Below are positions 1 to 8,590 of a DNA stretch of 27,614 bases, piece by piece. The translations under genes and the position numbers were made by a program. The DNA is from Caldatribacterium sp964426875. GTDB lineage: Bacteria; Atribacterota; Atribacteria; Atribacterales; Caldatribacteriaceae. The notes beneath the pieces are model-generated. The model was not told where the DNA came from. It made no database searches and was given only the letters and a program-made list of their open reading frames with translations. The first letter of the stretch is position 1, and each line of letters begins with the position of its first letter. The DNA lies in the NCBI GenBank assembly GCA_964426875.1, contig CAYRSB010000024.1:1-27614 (forward strand). The letters run 5' to 3'.

Positions 1-10
1 GGGAGAGGTT

Positions 11-2557
11 TCACAATATTCTCCTGCAATAAAACATACGCTTCACTAACTCAGAGACACAAAAGTATACAATCACTATCCCAATGATACCCAAGAGAAT
101 GTGTGGGGGGAGAGGCTGAAAGCCCATAATCGATGCCAGGAAAGAATACGGAAGGTAGAAAACCAAGGCCAGGACAAAAACGGAAACTCCAAGAAGGCTC
201 TTTGCAGGAAGGTTGCGGAAAAAGGGCAGACGGGTACGAAGAGCAAAAATAACCGTGACAGCGGAAAGCACCGATTCCGCGAACCATCCGGTTTGGAAAA
301 GAGTCTGATTGACTCCCAGAAAAAGGAGAAACCCAAAAGTGGCAAGATCAAAGAGAGAGCTCAGAGGACCAAAAGTTACCATGAAGCGTCGGATAAAGCT
401 GACGTCGAAGCGATGAGGCATATCGATGTAGGTTGTATCAACGTGGTCAGAGGCAATGGTCATCTCAGGAAGGTCTGTGAGGAGATTGATGAGGAGAATT
501 TGCTTGGGCAAAAGAGGAAGGAAGGGCAGAAAAAGAGAGGCCAAAGCCATACTGAACATGTTTCCGAAATTAGCACTCGTGGCCATAAAGACGTACTTCA
601 GGGTGTTGGCAAAAATCTTCCTCCCCTGAATCACTCCCTCCTTAAGCACTCCCAGGTCCTTTTCGAGAAGGACAAAATCAGCAGCTTCTTTGGCGACATC
701 TGCTGCCGAATCCACCGAAATGCCCACATCAGCGCTGTGGAGAGCGAGGGCATCGTTGATGCCGTCACCCAGAAAACCGACCACGTTACCCGTCTTCTTC
801 AGGGCAAGAATAATTCTTTGCTTTCCCTGTGGGTCAACTTCGGCAAAAACATCGGTTCTTTCTACCACGGATAAAAGAGCCACGTCGCTCAGCGTGTTGA
901 GCTCTCCTCCACTTACGATTTTCTCTGCTCCAAGACCCACAGCTTGGCTCACCGCTTTTGCCACAAAGCGATTATCTCCCGTGATGACTTTCAGCCGCAC
1001 TCCCAGTCTCTTGAGCTCAGCAAGAACCCCCGCTATTCCCTCTTTGGGAGGGTCAAAAAAGGAGAGAAAACCCACAAAGGTCAATTCTTTCTCGTCTTCT
1101 CGACCGAAAGAGACACGAGGTTCAACCACCTTACAGGCCACGCCAAGGACTCGAAGACCCCGCTCACCAAAGGTGTGGTAAAGACTCAAAATGCGTTCTC
1201 GGTCAGAAGGCGTAAGGGAATGCTCCTCTCCTCCCTGAAGGAAAGAAGAGGAGACTTCCAGGATTTTCTCCAGAGCACCCTTGGTGATCAGGCACATTCT
1301 CTGTCCTTCTTCCACCACCACGGTGAGTCGCTTGCGCTCAAAGTCATAGGGGACCTCGTCGACTTTCTGGAAATCCTCCACCCTCACTGGACGGGAAGAG
1401 AGTATAGCTGTATCAAGAGGATTGACAAAGCCGGTTTGAAAATAGGCATTGAGGTAAGCCCTCTCTAAGACAAACTCTGAGGGATTCCCATCTGCCCCAT
1501 AGGCTCCTTCAAGTTGCATAACTCCTGCGGTGATGGTTCCCGTTTTATCCACGCAGAGAACATCCATGCTCCCAAAATTCTCGATGGCCGCCAAACGGCG
1601 CACGATAACCCCAGTCTTTCCCAGGAGTTGCGAGCCACGGGCAAGAGTGGTGACAATGATAGCCGGAAGAAGCTGAGGAGTGAGTCCTACAGCCAGGGCG
1701 ATAGAAAAAAGGAGAGAGTCAAGAACTGGACGATGAAAAGTCACATTGAGGGCGAAAATGGCAAAAACGAGAACAAGCGTTACCTCTGAAAGCAGATAAC
1801 CAAGACGACGAATACCTTGTTCAAACTCGGTTTCCGGGGGCCGGAAACGGAGCCGATGAGCAATCTGTCCCAGGACAGTTCTCTTCCCAGTCTGCACCAC
1901 AAGCATTTTCCCAGTACCACTGTGGACACTTGTCCCCATGAATACCACATTCCGGCGCTCTGCAAGACTACCCTGGGTCTTGGAAACTCCGGGTATCTTT
2001 TCGGCAGGAAAGTTCTCCCCAGTCACCATGGCCTGGTCCACAAAAAGATCGTGGACCTCAAGAACCACTCCATCCCCAGGGATAAGACTTCCCGGAGAGA
2101 GAGGGACAACGTCCCCTGGGACGATTTCCTCTATGGATACAGACTCTTCCCTCCCTTCTCTTAGAACTTTACACCGGACAGTGACCCGCTTTCTGAGGCG
2201 TTCTAAAGCAGTGTTCGCACCGTACTCCTCAAAGAAGCTCAGGATGGCACTGAGCATGACAATACTGAGGATAATCGCCGCATCAAGAAAATTCTGCACC
2301 ACGGCCGATACCACCGTGGCAAAGACAAGAATAAGAACAATAGGGCTTTTGAACTGCGAAAGGAAAGAAAAGAGGGGTGAAAAACGCTTTCTCTCCTCCA
2401 GGCGGTTTGGCCCCACATGTGTACGACGTTCTTCGGACTCTTGTCGGGAGAGCCCCAAAGAGGGCTCCACACCTAAGGCATGCGTCAGAACCTCGGATGG
2501 AAGAGCAAAAAACGCCGAAAGGTCTGCTAAAGCGTTAACCCTCTTCTTCTCTCTCAA
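11..2557 (-). CDS. mgtA: Magnesium-transporting P-type ATPase (MgtA/MgtB, P3B type)
   Basis: Likely imports Mg2+ across the inner membrane using ATP. At 848 residues it is slightly shorter than enterobacterial MgtA (about 900). Two N-terminal membrane segments lie near residues 71-110. The actuator motif is TGEN at 179-182, where TGES is usual. Two more segments (256-302) include GLTPQLLP, the P-type signature around the ion site. The phosphorylation motif DKTGT has its Asp at 337. The nucleotide-binding domain follows, then FDPPKEG near 501, TGDN at 526-529 and GDGIND at 597-602. About six hydrophobic segments fill 650-835. The start is TTG, preceded by GGAGAAG at good spacing; no better ATG lies nearby. 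It follows the unrecognised gene on the same strand and may be co-transcribed with it. The family call is firm; Mg2+ specificity is inferred from the GLTPxxLP and DPPK regions. Confidence 0.9.
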   Translation of the reverse strand: MREKKRVNALADLSAFFALPSEVLTHALGVEPSLGLSRQESEERRTHVGPNRLEERKRFSPLFSFLSQFKSPIVLILVFATVVSAVVQNFLDAAIILSIVMLSAILSFFEEYGANTALERLRKRVTVRCKVLREGREESVSIEEIVPGDVVPLSPGSLIPGDGVVLEVHDLFVDQAMVTGENFPAEKIPGVSKTQGSLAERRNVVFMGTSVHSGTGKMLVVQTGKRTVLGQIAHRLRFRPPETEFEQGIRRLGYLLSEVTLVLVFAIFALNVTFHRPVLDSLLFSIALAVGLTPQLLPAIIVTTLARGSQLLGKTGVIVRRLAAIENFGSMDVLCVDKTGTITAGVMQLEGAYGADGNPSEFVLERAYLNAYFQTGFVNPLDTAILSSRPVRVEDFQKVDEVPYDFERKRLTVVVEEGQRMCLITKGALEKILEVSSSFLQGGEEHSLTPSDRERILSLYHTFGERGLRVLGVACKVVEPRVSFGREDEKELTFVGFLSFFDPPKEGIAGVLAELKRLGVRLKVITGDNRFVAKAVSQAVGLGAEKIVSGGELNTLSDVALLSVVERTDVFAEVDPQGKQRIILALKKTGNVVGFLGDGINDALALHSADVGISVDSAADVAKEAADFVLLEKDLGVLKEGVIQGRKIFANTLKYVFMATSANFGNMFSMALASLFLPFLPLLPKQILLINLLTDLPEMTIASDHVDTTYIDMPHRFDVSFIRRFMVTFGPLSSLFDLATFGFLLFLGVNQTLFQTGWFAESVLSAVTVIFALRTRLPFFRNLPAKSLLGVSVFVLALVFYLPYSFLASIMGFQPLPPHILLGIIGIVIVYFCVSELVKRMFYCRRIL

Positions 2558-2634
2558 GCCAACTTCTCCAGATTACAGTATCAAGGATGTCCCGTTTTAT
2601 CTGGGAAAAACCACCGTCGACAAAAAGCTCGTCC

Positions 2635-3456
2635 TCAATTAGAAAGGGCCTGGAAAATGTCGTACTTCCGAAAAGAGAGATACCGGTCAGTCATGACGTT
2701 GAGAGGTTTTTTGGTGAAACGGAAGTTGTCAGCAATGTAGAGCAGCAGGTCATCAAGCTGGTATTCCCGGGCCACGGCGCTCTCGCTTGCCCGGCGATAG
2801 AGCTCTACTCCCTTTTCTTCAAGCTCCTCTCCCCGACCTCGGAAATGCCGAAGCCAGGTACGCTTGGCAAAAGAGGCATGGAGACCTCCAAAGAGTTGCT
2901 CCGGGAATATACCGCTCACAAAGAGGGCAATATCTCCGGCCCGCTTGAGGAAGATGAAGCGATAGGGCTCTTCCACCCGCTCGCTGAGTTCGACAAGGAG
3001 TTCAAGGTCGAAGTCCGAGAGAGTTTTTTTAAAGTATACACCCTGTCCTCGACGGATATACACCGTGAAGTTGTTGATGCGGATAAAGGAAACCAAAAGT
3101 TCCACAAGATAGTCTCGCAAGGTTTCTCGGGCGAGTACTTCAAGGACCTTCTTGCCATCAAAGACTGGCACCACGGTGCGGTACCCGATGCGCTCGAGCG
3201 TATAGGACTCCCGTTCTATGTCCCGAATGACTCGTCTCAAGAGAAGCTCAAAATAGAGATAGGGGCTCACCTGCACAAAGAAACGCTCATCTTGTGCTAT
3301 TCTGGCAAAGAGAGTGTCATTTTCAAGAACCTGATTGAGGACTTCAGGGTCGTTCTCCACGAGAGACAGAAAAGCCCCTTTTTCCTCGCCCCTACAGAGC
3401 ACATCAGCGAGGAAGCGAAAATCCGAGGGAGTGAACTTGGAAAAAATCCTCCGCAC
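2635..3456 (-). CDS. Unrecognised conserved-looking protein, 273 aa
   Basis: I do not recognise this family. The product is soluble, charged and rich in aromatic residues, with no signal peptide or membrane segment. It has helical stretches such as LARETLRDYLVELLVSFI near residues 107-124. The start is GTG with GAGGAG nine bases upstream and an in-frame TGA three codons upstream, so the start is well fixed. A TATAAT box on the same strand at 3530-3535 could serve it. The last codons run into a stop at 2635, but the +1 frame stays open and protein-like for about 35 more codons, ending at 2535 inside the ATPase start. An extra C in the CCC run near 2650 would explain this. The true protein may therefore be about 305 residues. 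An opposing open frame on the plus strand has poor protein character. Confidence 0.7.
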   Translation of the reverse strand: MRRIFSKFTPSDFRFLADVLCRGEEKGAFLSLVENDPEVLNQVLENDTLFARIAQDERFFVQVSPYLYFELLLRRVIRDIERESYTLERIGYRTVVPVFDGKKVLEVLARETLRDYLVELLVSFIRINNFTVYIRRGQGVYFKKTLSDFDLELLVELSERVEEPYRFIFLKRAGDIALFVSGIFPEQLFGGLHASFAKRTWLRHFRGRGEELEEKGVELYRRASESAVAREYQLDDLLLYIADNFRFTKKPLNVMTDRYLSFRKYDIFQALSN

Positions 3457-3752
3457 GTTTCGTCACTCCTCAAAAAACAGTCTAAAAACTCTCGGCATAA
3501 AATCGCTAACACCCTTCGCCTCCCTACATATTATATAAACATACCGGACCATCTGCTTCTTCCAGAATCCACAAAAGTCGAGAATTCTTACCGCTACATG
3601 CTAAAACATATACGTAGGCCTGAAAGCCCAAAACATAACTCCTGGACAGAGAGTAAAACTGAAAACTTGCAGAGCTTTCCTCAAAAAGAACAGGAATAAA
3701 AATAGTTTTTTCGGTACTGCCTCGTCTTAAGCACGTTACATCACAATGTCTC
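3457..3752. other. Intergenic region after acsE
   Basis: This is a 296-base gap between the end of the 14-gene operon and the unrecognised gene. It is AT-richer than its surroundings. Apart from the TATAAT box I see no RNA gene, repeat or small gene with a ribosome site. No strong hairpin with a T-run follows the acsE stop on the minus strand, only a 4-bp stem (ACAT-TGTG-ATGT), so how the operon terminates is not visible. Confidence 0.5.
3530..3535 (-). promoter_or_regulatory. Candidate -10 box upstream of the unrecognised gene
   Basis: The minus strand reads TATAAT here, about 75 bases before the GTG start at 3456. No convincing TTGACA-like -35 element lies 16-18 bases further upstream. The call rests on the perfect -10 hexamer and its position in the only sizeable gap downstream of the large operon. 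Confidence 0.4.
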
Positions 3753-4553
3753 TTACAAACACAGCCTTCCCTGACGATAGGCAGTGATGTAGTTCATACA
3801 GAACTCGTCTCTACCCATAAGGGCCTCTGAGGCAAAGAGGATGGACATAAGTTCCCGGTCGAGGGGGTCAATGATGGCAGCATCAAGTCCATACCCCACA
3901 CAGAGAGCAAGGAATGCCCTATTGAGAAGCTTGCGGTTCGGCATGCCAAAAGAGATGTTGCTCAACCCGCATATAGTCCGCACCCCAGGAAATCTCTCCT
4001 TTATAGTCTTCAGAGTTTCAAGGAAAATCTGGCCTTGCCTTTGGTCAGTCCCGATGGGAACGACAAGGGGATCGACAAAGAGTTTTTCTCTGGGGACTCC
4101 ATATTCCTCGGCGGCTCTGACGAGAAATTCCACGAGCTGCAGACGGTCAGAAGAGGTCTGTGGAATCCCTCCTTCTCCCATGGCCAGTCCCACCACAAAG
4201 GCTTCGTACTCCTTTGCCAGGGACAAAACGGCTTCAATGCGAGATCTTTCTGCAGTAAAGGAGTTAATCATGACCTCCTTCTTACGATAGACTTTCAAAG
4301 CCCGAACAAGGGCTTCGTCGTTCGCCGTGTCAAGGCAGAGTGGAATCTCAACCACTCCCTGCAAGAGTTCAACAAGCCAGGGGAGATTTTCCACTTCTTC
4401 CTTGGCCTCAGTCCCGGCGTTAACGTCGAGAAAGTGAGCCCCTGCCGCTTCCTGTTTTTTAGCCTCCTCGACAAGAAACTGCTCGTCTTTCCGTTCCAAA
4501 GCTTCTCGGATGGGTTTACGGGTGGCATTGATGCGTTCGGCCACGATTAACAC
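3753..4553 (-). CDS. acsE: 5-methyltetrahydrofolate:corrinoid/Fe-S protein methyltransferase (AcsE)
   Basis: Transfers the methyl group from 5-methyl-THF to the cobalt of a corrinoid protein, the last step of the methyl branch before CO dehydrogenase/acetyl-CoA synthase. The 266-residue length matches the Moorella enzyme (about 262), and the fold is a pterin-binding TIM barrel. The N-terminal ERIN and the FLDVNAG motif (41-47) are present. Residues known to hold the pterin in the Moorella enzyme appear at matching places: Asp75 (PLCLDT), Asn97 (MINS), Asp161 (FVDPL) and Asn199 (GLSNIS). The GTG start lies 8 bases after GGAGGTGG and overlaps the folC stop by 7 bases. No AcsC/AcsD or CODH gene is in the window. 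The methyl acceptor could therefore be encoded elsewhere, or could be the corrinoid protein at 20003. Confidence 0.9.
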   Translation of the reverse strand: MLIVAERINATRKPIREALERKDEQFLVEEAKKQEAAGAHFLDVNAGTEAKEEVENLPWLVELLQGVVEIPLCLDTANDEALVRALKVYRKKEVMINSFTAERSRIEAVLSLAKEYEAFVVGLAMGEGGIPQTSSDRLQLVEFLVRAAEEYGVPREKLFVDPLVVPIGTDQRQGQIFLETLKTIKERFPGVRTICGLSNISFGMPNRKLLNRAFLALCVGYGLDAAIIDPLDRELMSILFASEALMGRDEFCMNYITAYRQGRLCL

Positions 4554-5884
4554 AGCTCCACCTCCTCTTCAGAGATTTCCTCCATCGCAAATTCTTCTTT
4601 GAAGGGCTGTGCCAAGTAAAAAGACCCAGCCACCACAAGAGGCAAGCCAAGAGACAAAGCCTTTTGCCAGGCCTCTTCTTTCGCCCGATAGGGGTCCCTC
4701 ACAAGCTCACAGGGAATGTCCAAAGAAGCAAAAAGAGAGAGAAGTCCTTTCCCAGGAATGGCCTTGGGATGAAGGGGCTCAGTGAGGATGACACAATGCG
4801 CCACCGGAGCCACCTCTGCAGCAATGCCGGCAACATCCTTCCCCTCCAAAAATCCCAAAAGGTACACTGCTTTCTCAACTGCAAGGTATTCCCGCAGCGC
4901 TCTCAGAAGGGCCTGAAAGGAAGCTCGGTTGTGGGCCACGTCGAAAACGAGGAGTGGGTCCCGGGACAAAATGTCCACCCTTCCTGGCCAGCGCAGGGAG
5001 GAGATAGTCTCCCTTATGAGGTCCGGAGAGAAATCAAGGCCCCACTCTCGTAGGACAAGAAGAGCAGTCAGGAAATTGGTGACCTGATGGTCTCCCAAAA
5101 GGGGAAGCGTCACCTCTCCCCTTCCCCACCCCTTTACCTCAAAGACGCATCGCGAGCCTCTTTCACTCCGCTCAAGGATCGACACCCGCGAGTTTCCCGA
5201 CACCTCAAAAACCGGGGTTCCTTTTCTTCTTGCCTCCTCAAGAATCGTTACATAGGCTTCTGCTTTTTGCGGAGCAAGGACAAGAGGAACACCAGGACGG
5301 AGAATCCCGGCTTTTTCCCTGGCGATGCTTTCCAAAGTGTATCCCAGAACCTCCATGTGATCGAAGCTCACCGGGGTGATGACTGTCACCCGAGGTTCGA
5401 TGACGTTCGTGGCGTCAAGTCTCCCTCCAAGGCCTACTTCGACCACTGCCACATCCACTCCCCGGCGCAAAAAGTACAGAAGCGCCAGGGCCACCGAGAC
5501 TTCAAAGTACGTTGGCTTCCCCCAGGGAGAATCGAAGGCCATAGCCTCCACGATGGGTTTCACCTCGGCCACCAGGACAGCCAGCTCTTCAGGAGCAATG
5601 TACTTTCCTCCCACCCGGATGCGTTCCCGAAAGGTGAAAAGGTGAGGCTTGGAATAGAGACCACACTGCAGACCAAAGGCACTGAAAAGGCGGAAGAGCA
5701 TATAGGAGGTACTCCCCTTGCCTTTCGTTCCAGCCACAAGAACGGTAGGGAGAAGTTTCTCGGGGTTCCCCAGCCGCTGCATAAGTTCCCGCATCCGCTC
5801 GAGCTTCAAATCTGCGTACACCATGCGGGTTTTCTCGTAATTGATGAGCCCATAGAGATACTCAACGGCCTCCCTGTACTCCAT
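4547..5884 (-). CDS. folC: Folylpolyglutamate/dihydrofolate synthase
   Basis: Adds glutamate residues to folates, which retains them in the cell and improves binding by folate enzymes such as Fhs, MetF and AcsE encoded around it. The protein has 445 residues, usual for FolC. The Mur-ligase-type P-loop is GTKGKGST at 52-59, with Lys where Asn is common. The SKPHL segment (78-82), VEVGLGGRLDATN (148-160), and the lysine in EKAGI (about 191, the usual carbamylated Lys) all fit. DVAHN replaces the common DGAHN in the C-terminal domain. I chose the ATG at 5884, one base after the flxA stop and preceded by GGAGGAG. The frame is open upstream, but that part only shadows flxA. Placement inside a one-carbon operon fits its role in maintaining the folate pool. 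Confidence 0.9.
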   Translation of the reverse strand: MEYREAVEYLYGLINYEKTRMVYADLKLERMRELMQRLGNPEKLLPTVLVAGTKGKGSTSYMLFRLFSAFGLQCGLYSKPHLFTFRERIRVGGKYIAPEELAVLVAEVKPIVEAMAFDSPWGKPTYFEVSVALALLYFLRRGVDVAVVEVGLGGRLDATNVIEPRVTVITPVSFDHMEVLGYTLESIAREKAGILRPGVPLVLAPQKAEAYVTILEEARRKGTPVFEVSGNSRVSILERSERGSRCVFEVKGWGRGEVTLPLLGDHQVTNFLTALLVLREWGLDFSPDLIRETISSLRWPGRVDILSRDPLLVFDVAHNRASFQALLRALREYLAVEKAVYLLGFLEGKDVAGIAAEVAPVAHCVILTEPLHPKAIPGKGLLSLFASLDIPCELVRDPYRAKEEAWQKALSLGLPLVVAGSFYLAQPFKEEFAMEEISEEEVELC

Positions 5885-5885
5885 A

Positions 5886-6704
5886 TCAGTACTCCTCCGG
5901 CATTCGCAAGAGCTCCTCGTAAGAGAACATCGGACCGTCCTTGCACACGTAGTACGGTCCGATGTTGCACCTTCCACACTTTCCCAAGCCACACTTCATT
6001 TTCATCTCAAGAGTAGTGATGATGTCCCCCGGCGCAAATCCCATCTCCACGAGGACTTTAATAGTGAACTTTATCATAATCGGTGGCCCACAGACAACGC
6101 TCTTCCACCCAGAAGGAGGAAAGGTGAACACCTCACGAAGCACCAAGGGCACAAGGCCTATTCTGCCCTCCCAGGAAGGGTCTCCCTCATCAACCGTGAC
6201 ACATAGGGTGAGGTCTTCTCGCCCGCTCAACTGCTCGAGTTCCCGGCGAAAAACGAGATCTTTTGGGGTACGAGCTCCATAGAGGATGAAGATCTCCTCA
6301 AAGGAGGACCGATGGGAGGGGTGCAAAACGTACTTTATAAGTGACCGCAGAGGAGCCAGGCCAATGCCTCCCCCGATAAAGAGGAGGTGGCCACCCATAA
6401 GGTACTCTAAGGGGAAGCCTCGGCCATAAGGACCCCGGAGGCCCACAAAATCTTGAGGGTTCAGGCGGTGTAAGGCATTCGTGACATTCCCCATGCGTTT
6501 GATGCTGAACTCAAGGTACTCCGAATCGGTGGGGGAAGAGGAAATGGAAAAGGGAGCCTCTCCTGCCCCGGGAACGAAAATCTCTGCAAATTGTCCCGGC
6601 TGATAGAGAAAGTTGCCGGGCCTTGGTAGACGAAAGGTCTTGATGTCCTTCGTCTCCTCAACAATCTCAGCAATGGGGAGAAGGGTTGGACAGAGTTCAC
6701 GCAT
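5886..6704 (-). CDS. flxA: FlxA-like FAD/NAD(P)-binding oxidoreductase subunit
   Basis: Probable NADH-oxidising entry subunit of the Flx module; it belongs to the ferredoxin-NADP reductase family with AsrB and sulfhydrogenase gamma. The 272 residues comprise a FAD-binding beta-barrel with PFSISSSP (51-58), a Rossmann domain with GGGIGLAPLR (111-120) and CGPP (205-208), and a C-terminal [2Fe-2S] motif with cysteines at 238, 243, 246 and 254, of the PyrK/DHODB type. The ATG at 6704 overlaps the flxB stop by 8 bases and follows GAGAGGA; the longer open frame upstream only shadows flxB. It is encoded just after FlxB, FlxC and FlxD. In Desulfovibrio, FlxABCD with HdrABC is known as an NADH dehydrogenase/heterodisulfide reductase. 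NADH rather than NADPH is inferred from that precedent. Confidence 0.85.
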   Translation of the reverse strand: MRELCPTLLPIAEIVEETKDIKTFRLPRPGNFLYQPGQFAEIFVPGAGEAPFSISSSPTDSEYLEFSIKRMGNVTNALHRLNPQDFVGLRGPYGRGFPLEYLMGGHLLFIGGGIGLAPLRSLIKYVLHPSHRSSFEEIFILYGARTPKDLVFRRELEQLSGREDLTLCVTVDEGDPSWEGRIGLVPLVLREVFTFPPSGWKSVVCGPPIMIKFTIKVLVEMGFAPGDIITTLEMKMKCGLGKCGRCNIGPYYVCKDGPMFSYEELLRMPEEY

Positions 6705-7668
6705 CGTGCACCATCCTCTCCACGGCTTCTTGAATATTCCAACCCACGGGGCAGACCTTGAGACACTTTCCACACCCCACACACCCAAACTTCCCCGTAC
6801 GAAGGGGAAAATAAGAGAACTTGTGGAGCACTCGCTGGCGGACTCGCTGTTCTTTCCTCCCTCGAGGGTTGTGGGAAGAAGCATGAAGGGTAAACATGGG
6901 AAACATGCAACTGTCCCATGTGCGGACCATCGCTCCTTTGAGCCTCCCATCGGCGACAAGATCAAAACAAAAACAGGTAGGACAAAAGAAGGTACAGGCT
7001 CCACAGTTCAAGCATGACCAGGTTATCTCCTCCCACGTCGCACTCTCAAAATGTTCATAGAGTCGCTCAGGCAACCAGGAAGGAAAGGGAGGAGGAGCCT
7101 GTACCTCGAGGAAAGACACAATTTTGCGAAGCGCTTCCTGGTCATGGGTGGTGGGGGGTCGACCTTCGACATCGCCCTCCCCAAGGCCCTCAAGGTACAC
7201 CCCGGAGGAGAACGGAAGAATGAAGAGGTCCTCTGTTCTGTGGAAAAGGGGATGGCCTCCTACCCGGGTGCAAAAGCAGGTCTTCTCCATAAAGGTACAT
7301 CCCACAATGCCAATCTTCAGCTGTTCTCGACGTCTGCGGTAATACCCATCGCCAGGAGATTCTTCAAGGAAAATCTGGTCAAGAACGTCAAAGAGGGCCC
7401 TGGCCTCACAGGGGGCAAGAAGGAGAGAGGCAGGTTCCACCGGGAATTCTTCGGGGTATAATTCCCACTGCCTTTCCCGAAAAATGTACCGGTAGAGACA
7501 TTCCCGAGGAGGGAAAAGGAGGGTCTTGAATGTCACCGGAGTCAAAAACTCCTGCGGAACAGCATGGAGGTGTTCCCGCACAAGAGGAGTCACAAAAGGA
7601 TTCATCTTCCTAAGCCACCCTACAAAGGCTTCCCACGAAGTCACTATACCCCTATCGAATGAAAGCAT
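6697..7668 (-). CDS. flxB: FlxB-like 4Fe-4S protein (AsrA/hydrogenase beta family)
   Basis: Electron-transfer subunit expected to pass electrons between FlxA and FlxC or HdrA. The protein has 323 residues, typical for AsrA, sulfhydrogenase beta and FlxB. The family segment CEARAL (87-92) is present, as are extra cysteines around CTFMEKTCFC (124-133). Two [4Fe-4S] motifs are seen: Cys219/222/225/229, in CLNCGACTFFCP, and Cys296/299/302/306, in CVGCGKCLKVCP. Between them lies the family stretch SSHNPRGRKEQRVRQR (264-279). The ATG at 7668 follows GAGGAAG and overlaps the flxC stop by 17 bases. No signal peptide is present, so it is cytoplasmic. The family call is firm; the FlxB name rests on gene order. 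Confidence 0.85.
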   Translation of the reverse strand: MLSFDRGIVTSWEAFVGWLRKMNPFVTPLVREHLHAVPQEFLTPVTFKTLLFPPRECLYRYIFRERQWELYPEEFPVEPASLLLAPCEARALFDVLDQIFLEESPGDGYYRRRREQLKIGIVGCTFMEKTCFCTRVGGHPLFHRTEDLFILPFSSGVYLEGLGEGDVEGRPPTTHDQEALRKIVSFLEVQAPPPFPSWLPERLYEHFESATWEEITWSCLNCGACTFFCPTCFCFDLVADGRLKGAMVRTWDSCMFPMFTLHASSHNPRGRKEQRVRQRVLHKFSYFPLRTGKFGCVGCGKCLKVCPVGWNIQEAVERMVHDA

Positions 7669-8590
7669 CCGGATCTTCCTCCCGATACACTAAAAGAGGC
7701 GGCTTCGCTTCAAGATCGACTCCTGCCTCAAAGGTAAAGTACTCCCGAACAACTCCAGAGAGCGCACAGGGTAAAAGGGCAACGGGAATGTCAAGAGGAC
7801 AGGCTCGCTCGCAGGCTCCACACTCCACACACCTCCCTGCCAAGTGCATAGCCCTCCCCAGGTGAAACACCAGGTTGTCCTTGAGGGAGGGAGCAGGGTG
7901 AGCGAAAAGAGGCCTCTGGAGCTCCACGAAGCACTCTCGACAGTAACACATGGGACAGGCATTGCGGCAGGCGTAGCATCGGATACAGCGGGAAAGTTCC
8001 AAGGAGAAGAACTCCCAACGATTCTGAGGGGGCATCTCCCAGAGCCTGACGATATCACTGCTACCCCCAAAAGAATGTTTCTCTATCCTCTCACCCACCA
8101 GAACGTCAAAGAGAGGAGGATTAGGGTGCACACACCGTGCACAGGTTCGGTCAAGAAACTCCAAAAGGGAGAAGGACCTTCCCCGCACAAGGAGGCTCGT
8201 TCCTCGAATCTCAACGTCGCCTTCCTCAAGCTCCCCGAAATGATGAAGGAGTTTCTTTTGGTCAAGTATACCCTGGCAGGACACTCCGATGACGAAGAGC
8301 TCTTCCCGCCTTATCTGTCCCTCTTGCACGAGGACGGCAATGGCCCTTGCATCACAACCCTTGGCAACCACTGCTAACCTCTGAAGGGGCCTGTCGCGGG
8401 ATACAAGATACCGGGCGAAATTCATCCCACAAAACGGGTTAAAAACAAGGTTGCTGAGCTCAGAGGGAGTGCGAAAAATAAAAGGCCGAGTCGACAGGGG
8501 AAGAGAACCTGAAACGTACCCTACAACCCCTTCCACGTCTCCCGACTCAAGAAGCTTACAGGATATACGAAGAATCTCGGTCTCGTACAT
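7652..8590 (-). CDS. flxC: FlxC-like double 4Fe-4S protein (FrhB/HydB-related)
   Basis: Iron-sulfur subunit of the Flx module, 312 residues. The N-terminal half carries a stretch typical of coenzyme F420-hydrogenase/dehydrogenase beta-like proteins, with KGCDARAI (77-84) and IGVSCQGILD (101-110). The C-terminal half has two ferredoxin motifs: Cys202/205/208/212, followed by CYCREC, and Cys254/257/260/264, in CVECGACERACP. Three starts are close together. I prefer the ATG at 8590, about 10 bases after AGGAG. The ATG at 8596 is only four bases from that site and the GTG at 8608 lies before it. It overlaps the flxD end by 35 bases. It sits between MvhD/FlxD and FlxB, the place of FlxC in Flx clusters. 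No F420 use is implied. Confidence 0.8.
   Translation of the reverse strand: MYETEILRISCKLLESGDVEGVVGYVSGSLPLSTRPFIFRTPSELSNLVFNPFCGMNFARYLVSRDRPLQRLAVVAKGCDARAIAVLVQEGQIRREELFVIGVSCQGILDQKKLLHHFGELEEGDVEIRGTSLLVRGRSFSLLEFLDRTCARCVHPNPPLFDVLVGERIEKHSFGGSSDIVRLWEMPPQNRWEFFSLELSRCIRCYACRNACPMCYCRECFVELQRPLFAHPAPSLKDNLVFHLGRAMHLAGRCVECGACERACPLDIPVALLPCALSGVVREYFTFEAGVDLEAKPPLLVYREEDPDAFIR

Noticed and set aside
2587..3699. Plus-strand open frame of about 370 codons opposite the unrecognised gene
   Set aside because: The minus-strand frame has a well-placed GAGGAG site and a more protein-like composition; the plus-strand frame is rich in Lys/Ser without domains and runs on through the intergenic gap.
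5885..5992. N-terminal extension of FolC by 36 residues
   Set aside because: The extension only re-reads the end of flxA in another frame; the ATG at 5884 has a proper ribosome site and matches the family start.
6705..7004. N-terminal extension of FlxA by 100 residues
   Set aside because: It lies over the FlxB ferredoxin domain in another frame and has no family resemblance; the ATG at 6704 fits.
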